From assembly GCF_013912375.1 (NCBI RefSeq), contig NZ_JACETV010000001.1, positions 1,426,001 through 1,490,000 of the forward strand: a stretch of 64,000 nt of DNA, given 5' to 3'. The position numbers were made by a program, and so were the translations under genes. Every line of letters begins with the position of its first letter. Within the stretch, counting starts at the first letter, position 1. Positions 1-10,800 of this stretch are shown piece by piece. The notes beneath the pieces were generated by a model. That model searched no databases, was not told the DNA's origin, and saw only the letters and a list, made by a program, of their open reading frames with translations. Source of the stretch: Emticicia sp. BO119 (GTDB lineage: Bacteria; Bacteroidota; Bacteroidia; Cytophagales; Spirosomataceae).

Positions 1-630
1 TTGTTTAGCTAAATGTTCGTTTTTCCAGACTCTATAAAGATTAGTAAAAGGCTCAATGATATGCAGATGTGTATTCATTGATTTTTTCTGATCTTGCTTA
101 CCCTGTGTAATCACGTTATCCTGAATAATTTTCCAATCAGCAGTAGTTACTTCATAATATCCCCCGTGTTTTGGATCAAATGCTACGTGTTCAAGAATCT
201 GAAACAGTTCAATAGCCTTATCTAACGCCTGTCTGTCATGAAAAGCCCGATAATATTCTGAAAATCCATATAACATAAAACCCTGTCCATAGATTTGTTT
301 ATGGATTTCTTTAGGATTTCCCTGATAATCGACCGACCAATAGCCTCCACTATTTTTCTTGTCCCAGAAATGCTCGAGGAGATAATCATACGCTCGCTTA
401 GCTACTTCTCTGTAAATAGGTATGGGCTGATACAGATAAGCTGCCGAGAAAGTCCAGAGAATCCGACTATTTAAAACCAGCCCCTTTTCTGCATCTTTGA
501 CAATCTTGTCGTCAGCAGTAATTTTACCATAAAAACCGCCATGCTCCTTATCTATGGCATTGGTTATCCAGAAATTAAGGATATTATTTAATTCTGTTTC
601 AACTTCGCTGCGAAATGTTTTTAAATCCAT
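1..630 (-). CDS. AGE-family 2-epimerase (mannobiose/cellobiose 2-epimerase), 3' end outside window
   Basis: The reading frame begins with ATG at 630 (first residues MDLKTFRSEVETELNNIL) and stays open for 210 codons to base 1, so the C-terminal half is missing. The pattern of WITNAID..HGGFYG, KGLVLNSRILWTFSAAY, HFWD..SGGYW and YGQGFMLYGFSEYYR is that of the (alpha/alpha)6-barrel N-acylglucosamine 2-epimerase superfamily, closest to cellobiose 2-epimerases. In this family these enzymes invert C2 of the reducing-end sugar in the cytoplasm. It is the last visible gene of the mannan operon, 96 bp after the GH130 phosphorylase, which acts on mannosylglucose; conversion of beta-1,4-mannobiose to mannosylglucose is therefore the inferred reaction. 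The family assignment is firm; the substrate is inferred from context. Confidence 0.88.
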   Translation of the reverse strand, partial: MDLKTFRSEVETELNNILNFWITNAIDKEHGGFYGKITADDKIVKDAEKGLVLNSRILWTFSAAYLYQPIPIYREVAKRAYDYLLEHFWDKKNSGGYWSVDYQGNPKEIHKQIYGQGFMLYGFSEYYRAFHDRQALDKAIELFQILEHVAFDPKHGGYYEVTTADWKIIQDNVITQGKQDQKKSMNTHLHIIEPFTNLYRVWKNEHLAKQ

Positions 631-726
631 TATTGAAGAAACTTAACAGGTATATTGCCTTTATGTATATAATTTATCAAGTTATAAGGTTGGTGGAGAA
701 AGACAAAGTTAATTGAAATTCATAAT

Positions 727-1923
727 TTAGGCATTAATCAGGCTTTTTGTCGGTGCAAAGCTTAAATTTTTTTCTATAATACCATGAAGATTTTTAACTG
801 ATGTAGCCGAGCTAAAACCATCTTCTGGCGTATTAACACAATAGTCGATTAATTTTTCAATAGTGCTTGTTGCTACGTGCAAACGAGTATCTGAAGAAGC
901 ATAATAAATAAATACTTTTCCGTCATCATCAAGAATCCAGCCGTTAGAGAACACTACATTGGATACGTCGCCAATCCTTTCTGAACCCTCTGGTGCTATA
1001 AAATAACCGGCAGGTTTATAAATTACCTTAGTCAAGTCAGTAAGGTCTGTCATAAACAGATATAATACATAGCGTAATCCGGCGGCAGTATTTCTAACAC
1101 CATGTGCTAAATGCAGCCAGCCGTAAGAGGTTTTTAAGGGTGCAGGCCCTTGCCCGTTTTTTACTTCATAAACCGTGTGGTAACGTTTTTCAGCAATAAT
1201 GTATTCTTTGTCAATTATTGCATTTTCCATTTTTTCAGTGAAACCCAAACCAATTCCACCACCACTACCAGCCTCAGTAAAGCCGTCCTGCGGGCGAGTA
1301 TAGAGGGCATATTTGCCATTTACAAACTCAGGGTGCAATACTACATTTCTTTGCTGCGGCGATGGTGTTTTTAAATCGGGCAGGCGTTGCCAGTTTATCA
1401 AGTCTGTAGTTCGGGCAATACCACACTGTGCTATCGCCGATGATTCATCTCCAATACCAGCATCAGGGTCTTTACGTTCGGTACAGAATAAACCATATAT
1501 CCAGCCATCTTCATGCGCTACCAGTCTAATATCATATATATTTCCGTCTGGTATTTCAGTTTCCGGCATTGCAATCGGATAATCCCAGAATCTGAAATTA
1601 TCAATTCCGTTGGGGCTTTCGGCGATAGCAAAAAAAGATTTACGATCTAAGCCTTCTACTCTTGCGGCTAAAATATATTTTCCCTGCCATTTAATTGCCC
1701 CTGCATTAAAAGTAGCATTAATTCCGAATCTTTCTAAAAGGTAGGGATTCGTGTTTTTGTTTAAGTCATAACGCCAGAAAACAGGCGTATGAGCAGCCGT
1801 CAGAACCGGATACAGATAACGGTCATAAATCCCGTTACTCAATTCGGGCTTTTCATTCTTCTGCTCTACAAGCCTTTGGTGAGCATCTTGTAGCAGCGAA
1901 AGTCTTTTTTCAAAATAGGTCAT
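727..1923 (-). CDS. GH130 4-O-beta-D-mannosyl-D-glucose phosphorylase
   Basis: A 398-residue cytoplasmic protein without a signal peptide; family members are about 390 residues. It shows the five-bladed propeller signatures of GH130: [19 protein letters not shown], the [16 protein letters not shown] segment, and [20 protein letters not shown]. The Asp of IYDIRL is residue 131, where the catalytic acid of characterized mannosylglucose phosphorylases lies. The family reaction is phosphorolysis of mannosylglucose to alpha-mannose-1-phosphate and glucose. It lies 52 bp after the symporter and 96 bp before the epimerase, an arrangement like the Bacteroides fragilis mannan operon. The GH130 subfamily 1 call is by motif and context; a mannan-oligosaccharide phosphorylase (subfamily 2) is the alternative. 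Confidence 0.92.
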   Translation of the reverse strand: MTYFEKRLSLLQDAHQRLVEQKNEKPELSNGIYDRYLYPVLTAAHTPVFWRYDLNKNTNPYLLERFGINATFNAGAIKWQGKYILAARVEGLDRKSFFAIAESPNGIDNFRFWDYPIAMPETEIPDGNIYDIRLVAHEDGWIYGLFCTERKDPDAGIGDESSAIAQCGIARTTDLINWQRLPDLKTPSPQQRNVVLHPEFVNGKYALYTRPQDGFTEAGSGGGIGLGFTEKMENAIIDKEYIIAEKRYHTVYEVKNGQGPAPLKTSYGWLHLAHGVRNTAAGLRYVLYLFMTDLTDLTKVIYKPAGYFIAPEGSERIGDVSNVVFSNGWILDDDGKVFIYYASSDTRLHVATSTIEKLIDYCVNTPEDGFSSATSVKNLHGIIEKNLSFAPTKSLINA

Positions 1924-1963
1924 TTTTTTAATCTGTTTTGTTTTAGGTAAGCTTATGAATAGG

Positions 1964-1973
1964 TTTGTACAAA
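1964..1973. promoter_or_regulatory. TTTGTACAAA palindrome in the symporter-GH130 gap
   Basis: A perfect 10-bp palindrome, flanked by A/T (AAAATTTGTACAAA on the minus strand), lies in the 52-bp space between the symporter stop and the phosphorylase start. The same 14-base string occurs on the plus strand just upstream of susC at 10981-10994. A shared operator is possible but two AT-rich copies may be chance. Confidence 0.3.
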
Positions 1974-1975
1974 TT

Positions 1976-3805
1976 TTATTTAGCAGGCAATTGCTGATAC
2001 CAGGTTTTATGCAAAATTACTATACATATCAATAATACGGCTGTGGAAACAAGACCCTGCCAGGGTTTTAAAAGCACAATAAAAACTGGTAAAGCAGTAA
2101 TTGCTGTCTGAGCTATTGTACCAATAAGCACATTAAACATGTCTTTTCCAAAGCCTTTATTGGGCTTAAATGAGGGGTTGTCTTTTATTACTTCTTTGTA
2201 AACGGGCTTCCAGAAACCCCAGGGACGAACATTCGTGTAAAAGCTTTTTAGAACATTGATGTCAGTTACTGGCGTAAGTAGAGAGCCAACCACACAGCCA
2301 ATAAAAGATAGCAATAGAATTACAGGAAAATAATAGAGTGGGAGAGTAGCAGGAAATACTGATGGAAGTACCATTGCAGAAATAATGCCTACAAACATAC
2401 CCCAGAAAAATCCGTTACCATTAAACCGCCACCAATGCCATTTTAATACATTGGCTGCAATATACCCCCCGTACAAGGCACCGACAATCCATTGTAAAAT
2501 GCTGTTTATATCTTTTGAGAAAATTCCGATTACGATGCTTATGACTACCACTACTATCCCTGAGAGATAATTCATCTGATTAATCTCGTTGTTACTGGCT
2601 TTTGGTTTGATAGATTTCAGATAAATATCGTTCACAATATATGCCTGTGCAGCGTTGAGCGTTCCGGCGAAGGTGCCCATAAATGCGGCCATTAATTCAA
2701 CTAAAAACAAACCCATTAACCCTGCTGGAGCAAATTTAAGAATAGAGGCAGGGAGGATGCGTTCAAAATCTAAACTGCCAGCCCCAGTCTGGATATTCAG
2801 GTCTTTAAAATAAATGAGCCCTAAAACCGTAAAACTTATGATCATCAGATAACGGGTCGGGAGTAAAATAACATTAACAAACATATTCATTAAAGCAGCT
2901 TCTCTTGGCGATTTTGTTGAGAGAATTTTCTGCATATCGTAATTTGGGGCAGGGCCAGCCAAGCTTGCCAGAATGCCCTTGGCGGTCATTAATGAGAAGA
3001 ACACTCCAAAAGGATTAAAGTTATCTTCCTTTATTTTTGCATTCACTTCAGGTATCATATTAGACCAATCGATGCCTAAATTCCACCCAAAAGACAGATC
3101 AAACCATCCGTCGGGTACTGGTAGGCTATGGTCACCGAGTTCGATCATTGCAATAATGGCTATACTTACCGAGCCCAAGGCCATTAAGAAATACTGAACT
3201 ACATCTGCCCATACAATGCTTGACATACCACCCATAATAGAGTAGAGAACAGCAAAAAGAGTGAATATAATACCATAAAAATGTGCGGTAAAAGACGCAG
3301 GAACGATAAAAGGTAAAAAGGGCTGAATTGCCTCAATGGGTATAAAGATTTCGATAAATTTTCCTAACCCGATAAATCCATATGCCATAAAGCCTAAACA
3401 ACTTAGCAATGCAAAAGCAATAATTATTTTATGTGAGCGCATGGCATCCGGCCCTGACCCAAACCTTGTCAGCATCCATTCTGCTCCGGTAGAAGCATTG
3501 GAACGGCGTAACCAGACTGATAAATAGACAAACATAAAAACCTGATTGAATACCGGCCATAACCAGGGTAGCCAGATGCTCTTTACACCATAAATAAACA
3601 TAATGGAAACCATCCAGAGTGTGCCGGAGATATCAAACATACCTGATGCGTTCGAGATACCCAACATCCACCAAGGTAATGAATTACCACCTAACAAATA
3701 TTCATTTTTACTTTTCTTAGCCCGCTTCCTCATAATAAACCCTATTGAGGAAACAATTAGAAGATAGGCAAGAATAACAAGGCCATCTAATAGATGTATT
3801 TTCAT
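1976..3805 (-). CDS. Sodium:solute symporter (SSS family), probable mannobiose importer
   Basis: 609 residues with about 13-14 hydrophobic segments. The N-terminus [18 protein letters not shown] followed by [18 protein letters not shown] is the typical first and second segment of the solute:sodium symporter family, and [17 protein letters not shown] is the conserved core helix. In the family, uptake is driven by a sodium gradient across the inner membrane. It sits between the mannanase (53 bp) and the mannosylglucose phosphorylase (52 bp), so the likely cargo is beta-1,4-mannobiose, as for the corresponding gene of B. fragilis. Specificity is inferred from position only. Confidence 0.88.
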   Translation of the reverse strand: MKIHLLDGLVILAYLLIVSSIGFIMRKRAKKSKNEYLLGGNSLPWWMLGISNASGMFDISGTLWMVSIMFIYGVKSIWLPWLWPVFNQVFMFVYLSVWLRRSNASTGAEWMLTRFGSGPDAMRSHKIIIAFALLSCLGFMAYGFIGLGKFIEIFIPIEAIQPFLPFIVPASFTAHFYGIIFTLFAVLYSIMGGMSSIVWADVVQYFLMALGSVSIAIIAMIELGDHSLPVPDGWFDLSFGWNLGIDWSNMIPEVNAKIKEDNFNPFGVFFSLMTAKGILASLAGPAPNYDMQKILSTKSPREAALMNMFVNVILLPTRYLMIISFTVLGLIYFKDLNIQTGAGSLDFERILPASILKFAPAGLMGLFLVELMAAFMGTFAGTLNAAQAYIVNDIYLKSIKPKASNNEINQMNYLSGIVVVVISIVIGIFSKDINSILQWIVGALYGGYIAANVLKWHWWRFNGNGFFWGMFVGIISAMVLPSVFPATLPLYYFPVILLLSFIGCVVGSLLTPVTDINVLKSFYTNVRPWGFWKPVYKEVIKDNPSFKPNKGFGKDMFNVLIGTIAQTAITALPVFIVLLKPWQGLVSTAVLLICIVILHKTWYQQLPAK

Positions 3806-3858
3806 AAAATGAATGCGTTTTTAACCTGGTGTGGTATTTTTATTGTTTGTTGAGACGA

Positions 3859-4977
3859 TTACTTTTGCCTGTAGAGGTGTTTTTTGTTAGCTCCTTTTTC
3901 TAACAAAACTTTACCAGATTGTATCATTTTTAGAAAGTCAGAAGCACTCTTTTGCCCTTCATACGGAGCATAATAGTGTCTGTCATAACCATTTCTCCAA
4001 ACCAGAAAGTAAGAAAGTTTAGTATCCTGCACTGCTGGTAACACAATATTAGACCACCAGTCAGCCTCTGTAATCTGTTCTAAGCCCATTTCTGTTACTG
4101 CACAGAGTTTATTGTTTTCGGTAGCAATTTCTTCTAAAGTGGTTATCATACGCCGAAAGTCTTTTCTGAATTTTTCATTGCTCGCAGGGGCATCTCTGTG
4201 GTAAAGGTCAAAGCCAATTATGTCAACATAGTCGTTACCCGGGTATCTTTCGAGATAGTGTTCTTTAGTGTTAAATCTATCTGTCGAGTAGCCAATCAAT
4301 ATGTTATGTACGTTTTTCTTTTTAATCAGGTAGTCAATTGTAAAACGCCACATTCTTTTGTATTCTTCTGGTGTGCAATGCCCTGCACCCCACCAGAACC
4401 AGGAACCTGTATGCTCATGAAATGGACGGAAAATAACTGGTATGAGCTCACCTTTCGAACCTTTAAGACTTTTTATGAAGTCTGCTATATTATCCAACCA
4501 GCCTTCGTATCTTTTCAGATATTCATTATTATTGAAGATATATTTTATGGTTGAATCTGCTTTATCCCAGCTTGTTTTCTTAGGGTCGACAGGATTATTT
4601 AAGTGCCAGCTTATCGTATTTACACCACCACGGTCATAGGTCTGTTCGATATAATGCTTCATATTTGCAAAAGGTACTTTGTCAAGATTTCTGATACTAT
4701 CAAATTCAATTTTACCTAAATCCCAACCTAAAACTGCCGGGTATTCTCCTGATACAGTCTTTACATCAGATCGACCCTCTTGCCCAATCCATCTGGTACC
4801 ATCAGGATTCAGCCCATAAGCCAAACCATCCTGATGACCGAACATCACTCCCTGCTTTTGAATCGCTTTTAAATTATTATAAAGATTTTTAGTTTCCTTA
4901 GTGGCTTTTTTATCAATTTGGCCGAAACCTAAAGAAGGTATGAGTATTGACAGTAGAAAAAGAGTGTAGGTTTTCAT
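3859..4977 (-). CDS. GH26 endo/exo beta-1,4-mannanase
   Basis: 372 residues with an N-terminal signal peptide (MKTYTLFLLSILIPSLGFG). GH26 motifs are clear: MFGHQDGLAYG near residue 45, GWDLGKIE, ISWHLNNPVDP, FRPFHEHTGSWFWWG with the acid/base Glu188, and AVTEMGLEQ with the nucleophile Glu296. No carbohydrate-binding module is fused. The family hydrolyses internal or terminal beta-1,4-mannosidic bonds with retention; enzymes of this operon type release mannobiose. It starts 119 bp after the surface glycan-binding gene, beyond a long inverted repeat. A signal without an obvious lipobox cysteine suggests a periplasmic or secreted location. Confidence 0.93.
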   Translation of the reverse strand: MKTYTLFLLSILIPSLGFGQIDKKATKETKNLYNNLKAIQKQGVMFGHQDGLAYGLNPDGTRWIGQEGRSDVKTVSGEYPAVLGWDLGKIEFDSIRNLDKVPFANMKHYIEQTYDRGGVNTISWHLNNPVDPKKTSWDKADSTIKYIFNNNEYLKRYEGWLDNIADFIKSLKGSKGELIPVIFRPFHEHTGSWFWWGAGHCTPEEYKRMWRFTIDYLIKKKNVHNILIGYSTDRFNTKEHYLERYPGNDYVDIIGFDLYHRDAPASNEKFRKDFRRMITTLEEIATENNKLCAVTEMGLEQITEADWWSNIVLPAVQDTKLSYFLVWRNGYDRHYYAPYEGQKSASDFLKMIQSGKVLLEKGANKKHLYRQK

Positions 4978-5034
4978 AGGTTTGAAATAGATGTATTTTT
5001 TAGCTACCCTGTGTTCGTACTGGTTTGATGTTGT

Positions 5035-5090
5035 CCTGAACTTTGGTTTAACTGATTTAATTACTTAAATCAGTTAAACCAAAGTTCAGG
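5035..5090. repeat. Perfect 26-bp inverted repeat, 4-nt loop
   Basis: Arms 5035-5060 and 5065-5090 are exact reverse complements around the loop TTAC. The element begins 6 bp downstream of the stop of the TIG-domain lipoprotein and about 58 bp before the GH26 start. No T-run follows on the coding (minus) strand, so it does not look like a classical intrinsic terminator. A processing or stability hairpin that uncouples susCD-sgbp from enzyme expression is plausible. Confidence 0.85.
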
Positions 5091-5096
5091 GTGAAT

Positions 5097-6176
5097 TTAC
5101 TTAACAAGAATCACATCATCAAAATAGAAGACTTCATCCTGCTTGTCAGGGCCTTGAATTCTGAAACCTAATTGTTGCAGGCTCTTACCTGCTGACCAGA
5201 AATCAATATCAGCTAATTTCACTTTGAAGTAATTCCATACGCCCGCTTTTACATTTAACTTATTTGCATCTACGTAGTTTCCGAATCCGGCTTTACTTGC
5301 GTCGGTGGTAATATATAGTGAATAGTCTTCTGATGCGCCTTTAATCCATACTGAAAGATATTTGTAATCGGCTGAATAAGGCACTGTTGGCCACCAGTTA
5401 GTGAAGTTAATTAAGTGCCAATTGCCTTTCTGATAATTTTTACCGACCCCTTTAGTACCAGTTTTGAACTGAGTAGTTGAAATGGCACCAGCATCTCCCC
5501 AGGAACCGTCTGCAAAGCCTTCTCCATAACCATCAGTAAAGATTTGAAGTGCTTTATCAAGATTGACAAATTCCTGAGTAGTTTTAAATAATCCAGTTCC
5601 ATTTACTATATCTAAAGTTGCACTATTTATGCTTGAAGCAGGCATCTTAACGATTAGCTGTTTTTTAGTTTTTGACACAATAGTTGCTTTATCGGTAGTT
5701 CCTGTCAGCGTAACAGAAGTTACGTCGTCAAGATTATTACCATCTATTGTAATTTCAGTATCCTTTGTAAAGTTATAGTTAGATACACTGGCTACTGAAG
5801 GGAAAGCCAATACTTTAAAAGGAACACTTAGTTTAGCACCTGCACTATTAGTGAAAATAATATTCTGGTTGCCGCCTGAGGCGTCTTCTGGTACACGAAA
5901 AATAATGGCTTCGCTCGTATTTAATGTTGTTTGAAACCCCGCGGGAACATTGTTTTTCTCAAAAACGATCGAGCGCATATCACCTAAACCGGTGCCTGTT
6001 AAGGTAATTACAGTACCACCTGCTGCTGAATCAGGTTTTATTCCTGCTGATTCAGGCGTGCCAGGTCCAATCTGTGGCCTGCCGTCTGTATCCTCAGTAC
6101 ATGAACTTACAGTGAAACCAAAGATCAATGCAAAGGATAGGAGCGAAAATATATTTTTAATTGGATATTTTTTCAT
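5097..6176 (-). CDS. TIG/IPT-domain surface glycan-binding lipoprotein
   Basis: 359 residues. The signal peptide ends in a lipobox with Cys26 followed by acidic residues (CTEDTDG), the type of sequence that directs Bacteroidota lipoproteins to the cell surface. Two immunoglobulin-like TIG/IPT domains follow (GIKPDSAAGGTVITLTGTGL from about residue 46, and SVSNYNFTKDTEITIDGNNL from about 130). The C-terminal half (from about 210; DGYGEGFADGSWGD..., FYFDDVILVK at the end) is a beta-sandwich resembling glycan-binding modules of xyloglucan and mannan loci. It starts 18 bp after susD, so it is the SGBP-B-like partner of the SusCD complex. Mannan as ligand is inferred from context. Confidence 0.85.
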   Translation of the reverse strand: MKKYPIKNIFSLLSFALIFGFTVSSCTEDTDGRPQIGPGTPESAGIKPDSAAGGTVITLTGTGLGDMRSIVFEKNNVPAGFQTTLNTSEAIIFRVPEDASGGNQNIIFTNSAGAKLSVPFKVLAFPSVASVSNYNFTKDTEITIDGNNLDDVTSVTLTGTTDKATIVSKTKKQLIVKMPASSINSATLDIVNGTGLFKTTQEFVNLDKALQIFTDGYGEGFADGSWGDAGAISTTQFKTGTKGVGKNYQKGNWHLINFTNWWPTVPYSADYKYLSVWIKGASEDYSLYITTDASKAGFGNYVDANKLNVKAGVWNYFKVKLADIDFWSAGKSLQQLGFRIQGPDKQDEVFYFDDVILVK

Positions 6177-6194
6177 TGATATTCTTATTAATAA

Positions 6195-7766
6195 TTATTT
6201 GTAATAGGGTACAGCCGGTTTTGCTAACTCAGGGTCTTGAATAATTTCTCCTGCCGGAACCGGTACAAACATTCTGTCTTCTGTGAATGTCGTAATATAA
6301 TTAGGGCCGCCGTCAAATGAACCTCTGTTTTGTTTTTCAATAATAGCTTTTGCCCTGGCATATCCCTGACGCTGAATATCATACCAGTAATCTCCCTCAA
6401 AAGCAAATTCAACCCGACGTTCGTGCAATATCTGGTCAAGTGTAAACGATGTTCTGGCCGGCAGTCCAGCCCTTGCTCTTACAGCGTTTAAAGCTTGTAA
6501 GGCCGAGGCGTCTGTAGTTGAGGAATTTGTGCCTAAAGTTGCTTCTGCGTAAATCAAAAGTACATCAGCATAACGAAGTAACACTACGTTATTACCTGAA
6601 TTTTGTCCTAAAACCGGCTCTCCGCCATAGCTTTTACCAGGACCTGCAAAGTATTTTGCTATATTAGCTCTAACTGCATTTTTAGCACCGCCATCATCAA
6701 TAGGTTGTATCGTGTCGTATTTATAGCCATTGGCCATAAATTCATTGTATTTAGGTTGATTGGCACGCTGTGGTTTCCAGTTTGGATTAGTCCAGCCATG
6801 CTCCATTACTGACCATTTTCTGCGTAAATCACCAAACTCATATTCATTTAATAAGTCTAAAGATGGCATGTACATTTCCCAGGCATCAGCTTCAGCAGTT
6901 CTCAGATTGCTTGGCCCCCTGTCTGGATTTTTGATATTTCCAGTTCCCCAAGGATCTACAGCAAACTGATGTTGAATCGAGAAAAGAGACTCTGTATTAT
7001 TGTTCAAACTGGCCTTAGTAAACATACCATTGTAATCACTTACAAGACTATACTTGCCAGAATTAATTACTTCCTGAGCTTTGGCTTTTGCATTGGTATA
7101 ATCTTTATTGTATAAATACAATTTTGCCATCATACCTTTAGCTGAATATTTAGTCAATCGACCAGGATCATCGGATTCAGGCAATTTAGCCTCTGCTAAC
7201 TGAAGTTCTTCTAAGGCAAATCGGAGTACATCTTTCTGGAAATATCTTGGAATATTAAAATTGCCAGATAAGGCGGTTTCACCTGGGTCGGTAATAATCG
7301 GTGCATCGCCCCATGTTCGGGCGATGTAGAAATATATCGTGCCTCTGATGAAATGACATTCAGCAATGGCAGGGTCAAGATACTCTGCACCACCGCCATT
7401 TGCCTTTTTCTCTTCAAAGGTTTTAATCATTACATTAGCGTAACCGATAATTTTATAAAATGCGCCCCAAGCGGCACCTACACGCTCTGAAGCCGATGAG
7501 AGTGAGAAGTTCAGATACTCTACATCAGTATAAGAAAACATATTGCCAGACATTACATCTCCTATGGCATCCTGGGCTCTACTTTCATAATTGCGCCAGG
7601 GCAAGCCACTATAAAGTGTACTTGTTGCGGCTCTTACTTCAGCCGCATTATTATAATAGTTTCCTGTTGTTGTTCCCGAAAGCGAAGGTCTGTCAATAAA
7701 ATCTTTACTGCACGAGGCCGATATTAGCAAAGGCAAAACAAGGGCCGATATTTTTAATATTTTCAT
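6195..7766 (-). CDS. susD: SusD/RagB-family nutrient-binding lipoprotein
   Basis: 523 residues from ATG 7766, chosen because it yields MKILKISALVLPLLISASC, a proper lipoprotein signal with Cys19; an upstream ATG at 7799 would put 11 residues before it. The SusD pattern is present: N-terminal RPSLSGTTTGNYYNNAAEVR, TPR-like helices (AKGMMAKLYLYNKDY), and the C-terminal VVLLRYADVLLIYAEA, ILHERRVEFAFEGDYWYDI and RMFVPVPAGEIIQDPEL. In the family it forms a lid on the SusC barrel at the cell surface. It lies 54 bp after susC and 18 bp before the TIG-domain lipoprotein. Confidence 0.95.
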   Translation of the reverse strand: MKILKISALVLPLLISASCSKDFIDRPSLSGTTTGNYYNNAAEVRAATSTLYSGLPWRNYESRAQDAIGDVMSGNMFSYTDVEYLNFSLSSASERVGAAWGAFYKIIGYANVMIKTFEEKKANGGGAEYLDPAIAECHFIRGTIYFYIARTWGDAPIITDPGETALSGNFNIPRYFQKDVLRFALEELQLAEAKLPESDDPGRLTKYSAKGMMAKLYLYNKDYTNAKAKAQEVINSGKYSLVSDYNGMFTKASLNNNTESLFSIQHQFAVDPWGTGNIKNPDRGPSNLRTAEADAWEMYMPSLDLLNEYEFGDLRRKWSVMEHGWTNPNWKPQRANQPKYNEFMANGYKYDTIQPIDDGGAKNAVRANIAKYFAGPGKSYGGEPVLGQNSGNNVVLLRYADVLLIYAEATLGTNSSTTDASALQALNAVRARAGLPARTSFTLDQILHERRVEFAFEGDYWYDIQRQGYARAKAIIEKQNRGSFDGGPNYITTFTEDRMFVPVPAGEIIQDPELAKPAVPYYK

Positions 7767-7820
7767 TGTAAAATTTTGATTTATGAAGCAGAGCTTCAAA
7801 GTTTAAATATGCTTCTCTGC

Positions 7821-10800
7821 TTAAAATTCAACATTTGCACCTACCGTAAAAGTACGAGGGTTAGGGTAGTGGCCTGTATCAACATTCATCAACTTAATAC
7901 TATTGTTAAATGCACCAATTTCAGGATCATAGCCAGAATAATTGGTAAATGTTTTCAGGTTCTGGATTGAACCATAAATTCTGAAATTAGCACCTTTTAT
8001 TTTATTCAGGATTTTTCTTGGTACGCGATAACCGAGCGTAATATTCTGGATTCTCATGTAAGAAGCATCTTCCACATATCTGTCAGACATGGCAATATTA
8101 TTTTTATTTGTATTGGTAAATCTTGGCAGACTTCCATCAGTATTTTCTGGAGTGTAACGATCCATAACTGTTCTCATCTGGTTAGACCAAGGGCTGTTCA
8201 TTCCTTCTAATTGCCACCGCAGAAAGTTAAACGCCTTGGCTCCCTGGCTACCTTGCAGGAACAGTGTGAAGTCAAAGTTTTTATAATTTACATTATTGGT
8301 CAGACCATAAGTGAAGTCAGGAAGAGGGCTGCCAATGAAAGTCATGTCTCCTGCATCAATTTTACCGTCTCCGTTTATATCTTTGAATCTAATATCACCA
8401 AGATAGGTTTGTGTCGGATCGATTATATAGCCAAATTGAGGAAGGCTATTGTCTAAGTCTGCCTGGGTACGGAACAAACCATCAGTTACTAATCCCCAGA
8501 ATGAGCCAACAGGACGACCCGGAGTTGTATGTGTTATAAGATAGTTGTTATAATATACTTTACCGTCTAAAGCGGAGGCAGCACTGGCAGCTTTATCATA
8601 GGTATTCTTAAATCTTGTGAAAACCAAATTTGTTTTCCAGGTTAAATCATTTGTTTTAATATTGGTTGAAGTGATACCAATATCTATACCTGTATTAGTC
8701 ATCTGACCTGCATTACCTAAAGGTGCCTTAAGATCGTCCCATTGGTCACCAACGCCAATCAGGTTTGGTCCTGTAAGGAAGATTATCATGTCTGAAGTAA
8801 CCTTCTTATATACGTCAATTGTTGCATCTATCCGGCCATTTAATAATCCTAAATCTATACCAGCATTGGTAGTTTTAACAGATTCCCATTTCAGATTCGG
8901 ATTCGGAATACCGTTAATCATGTTAGACGTGCCAAAGCCAACAGGGCCTGAGAAGAATTGTACGGCGCCTACGTAAGCAGGATTTGGTGCGCCGCCAGGG
9001 AAATTCTGATTACCTACAGAACCATAACCAACTCTCAATTTCAGATAGACACTGCTCAGCTTTTCTTTCATGAATTTCTCGTTTGAGATTGTCCAGCCGG
9101 CAGATACTCCAGGAAAGTAGCCCCATCTGTTATTCGGACCAAAGTTTGATGAACCGTCAGCTCTGAAACTTGCTGAAACCGAATATTTATCATCAAATGT
9201 ATAATTAGCTCTGGCAAAATAAGATTCCATAGCCCATTGCCCCTTGCCACCACTTAAACCCCAGGTTGTCTGATCAGCGCTTCCTGTATTTAAATCAAAA
9301 ATATTTGCTTGCAAATCTACTTTCGTACCTGAAATTGCCTGCCAGTATGAAGATTGTGCCTGATGACCTACAGTAGCCTGAATGCCATGTTTATTAAAAT
9401 ATTTATTGTAATTCAAATAATTTGTGATTGAATAATAATAGCTATCAGACCGGGAGTCAATCAGTTTACTTCTGAAGGTATCACCACCAACATTACCGGT
9501 TTTTTGAAATGCGATATTATTATCCTGTCCTAATGAATAAGACAACTCATTTCGTAGTGACAGGTCTTTATATAACTGAAATTCAGCATATAAACTGCCA
9601 AAGACATTAGTGGTAGTTTTTGTATTACCTCTGAACTGACTATTACCTACCAGGTTTGCATTGCTATAACGAACACCACCAACGGTTTGCCCTCCTCCCC
9701 AAGTTCCATCAAGATTTTTTACGGGAGTTAAAGGACTTGTTACTGCACCCCACCAAATGGTACTTTCAGCGGCGTCAGCCAGACTGACATTCTGGATACT
9801 TCTGGTTGCGTTGGCACTTATACCTACCTTTGCCCAGCTTTTTAACTGGTTATCAAGGCTAAAGCGAGTCGAGAAACGCTTAAAATCTGAACCTAAAAGA
9901 ATACCGGTATTATCATAATAATTTAAAGACAGGTAATACGTTGTTTTTTCTTTACCGCCAGAAAAACTCAACTGGTGATTCTGTACATTGCCGTGTCTGA
10001 ACATGGCTTCCTGCCAGTCTGTACCTTTTCCTAATACTGAAAGATCTTTGAATTCATCAGAAACAGGGTTGCCGATGATCGGAAGCACTTCGTTTTGGTA
10101 TTGTGCAAATTCACGAAGATTCATCAAATCTAACTTTCGAGCTACTTCTGAAACCCCATAATACATTTCATAGTTAATTTTCCCTTCACCTTGTTTTCCT
10201 TTTTTGGTTGTAATTAAAATCACACCATTGGCTGCCTGCGAACCATAGATGGCTTGTGCCGATGCGTCTTTCAAAACATCAATAGACTCAATGTCATTTG
10301 GGTTTAGCATAGCCATGACGCTATTTCCAGTCTGGCCGTTTGAGCCACCTAATCCATCAAATCCTCTGTTGTCTGATGTATTACCACTTACAAAAGGTAC
10401 ACCATCTATCACAAAAAGAGGGTCGTTACTATTGATAGAGGTGACTCCGCGTACTTTTACTGAAACCCCGCCGCCTGGTTGACCGCTATTACTTGTTACG
10501 GTAACCCCTGCGGCTTTTCCTTGCAACATCTGGTCGATACCTGCTACTGGCATGTCTTTTAATTCTTTAGCTTTTATAGAGGTGATAGAGGAGCTAATAT
10601 CTGCCCGCTTGGAAGTTCCATAACCCACTACCACTACTTCTTCTAAAGTCTGATCTTCCAGGGTCATACTTACATCAATTTTTGTCTGATTACCAATAGG
10701 TATTTCTTTTGTAAGCATACCTACAAATGAAAAAATCAAGGATTGTGTTGTGTTGGTAACGGTAATAGAGTAATTACCGTCAGCATTAGTTGCAGTACCC

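Noticed and set aside
4198-4554. 118-codon plus-strand frame inside the GH26 gene
   Set aside because: Antisense to the catalytic region of the mannanase; no recognisable domain.
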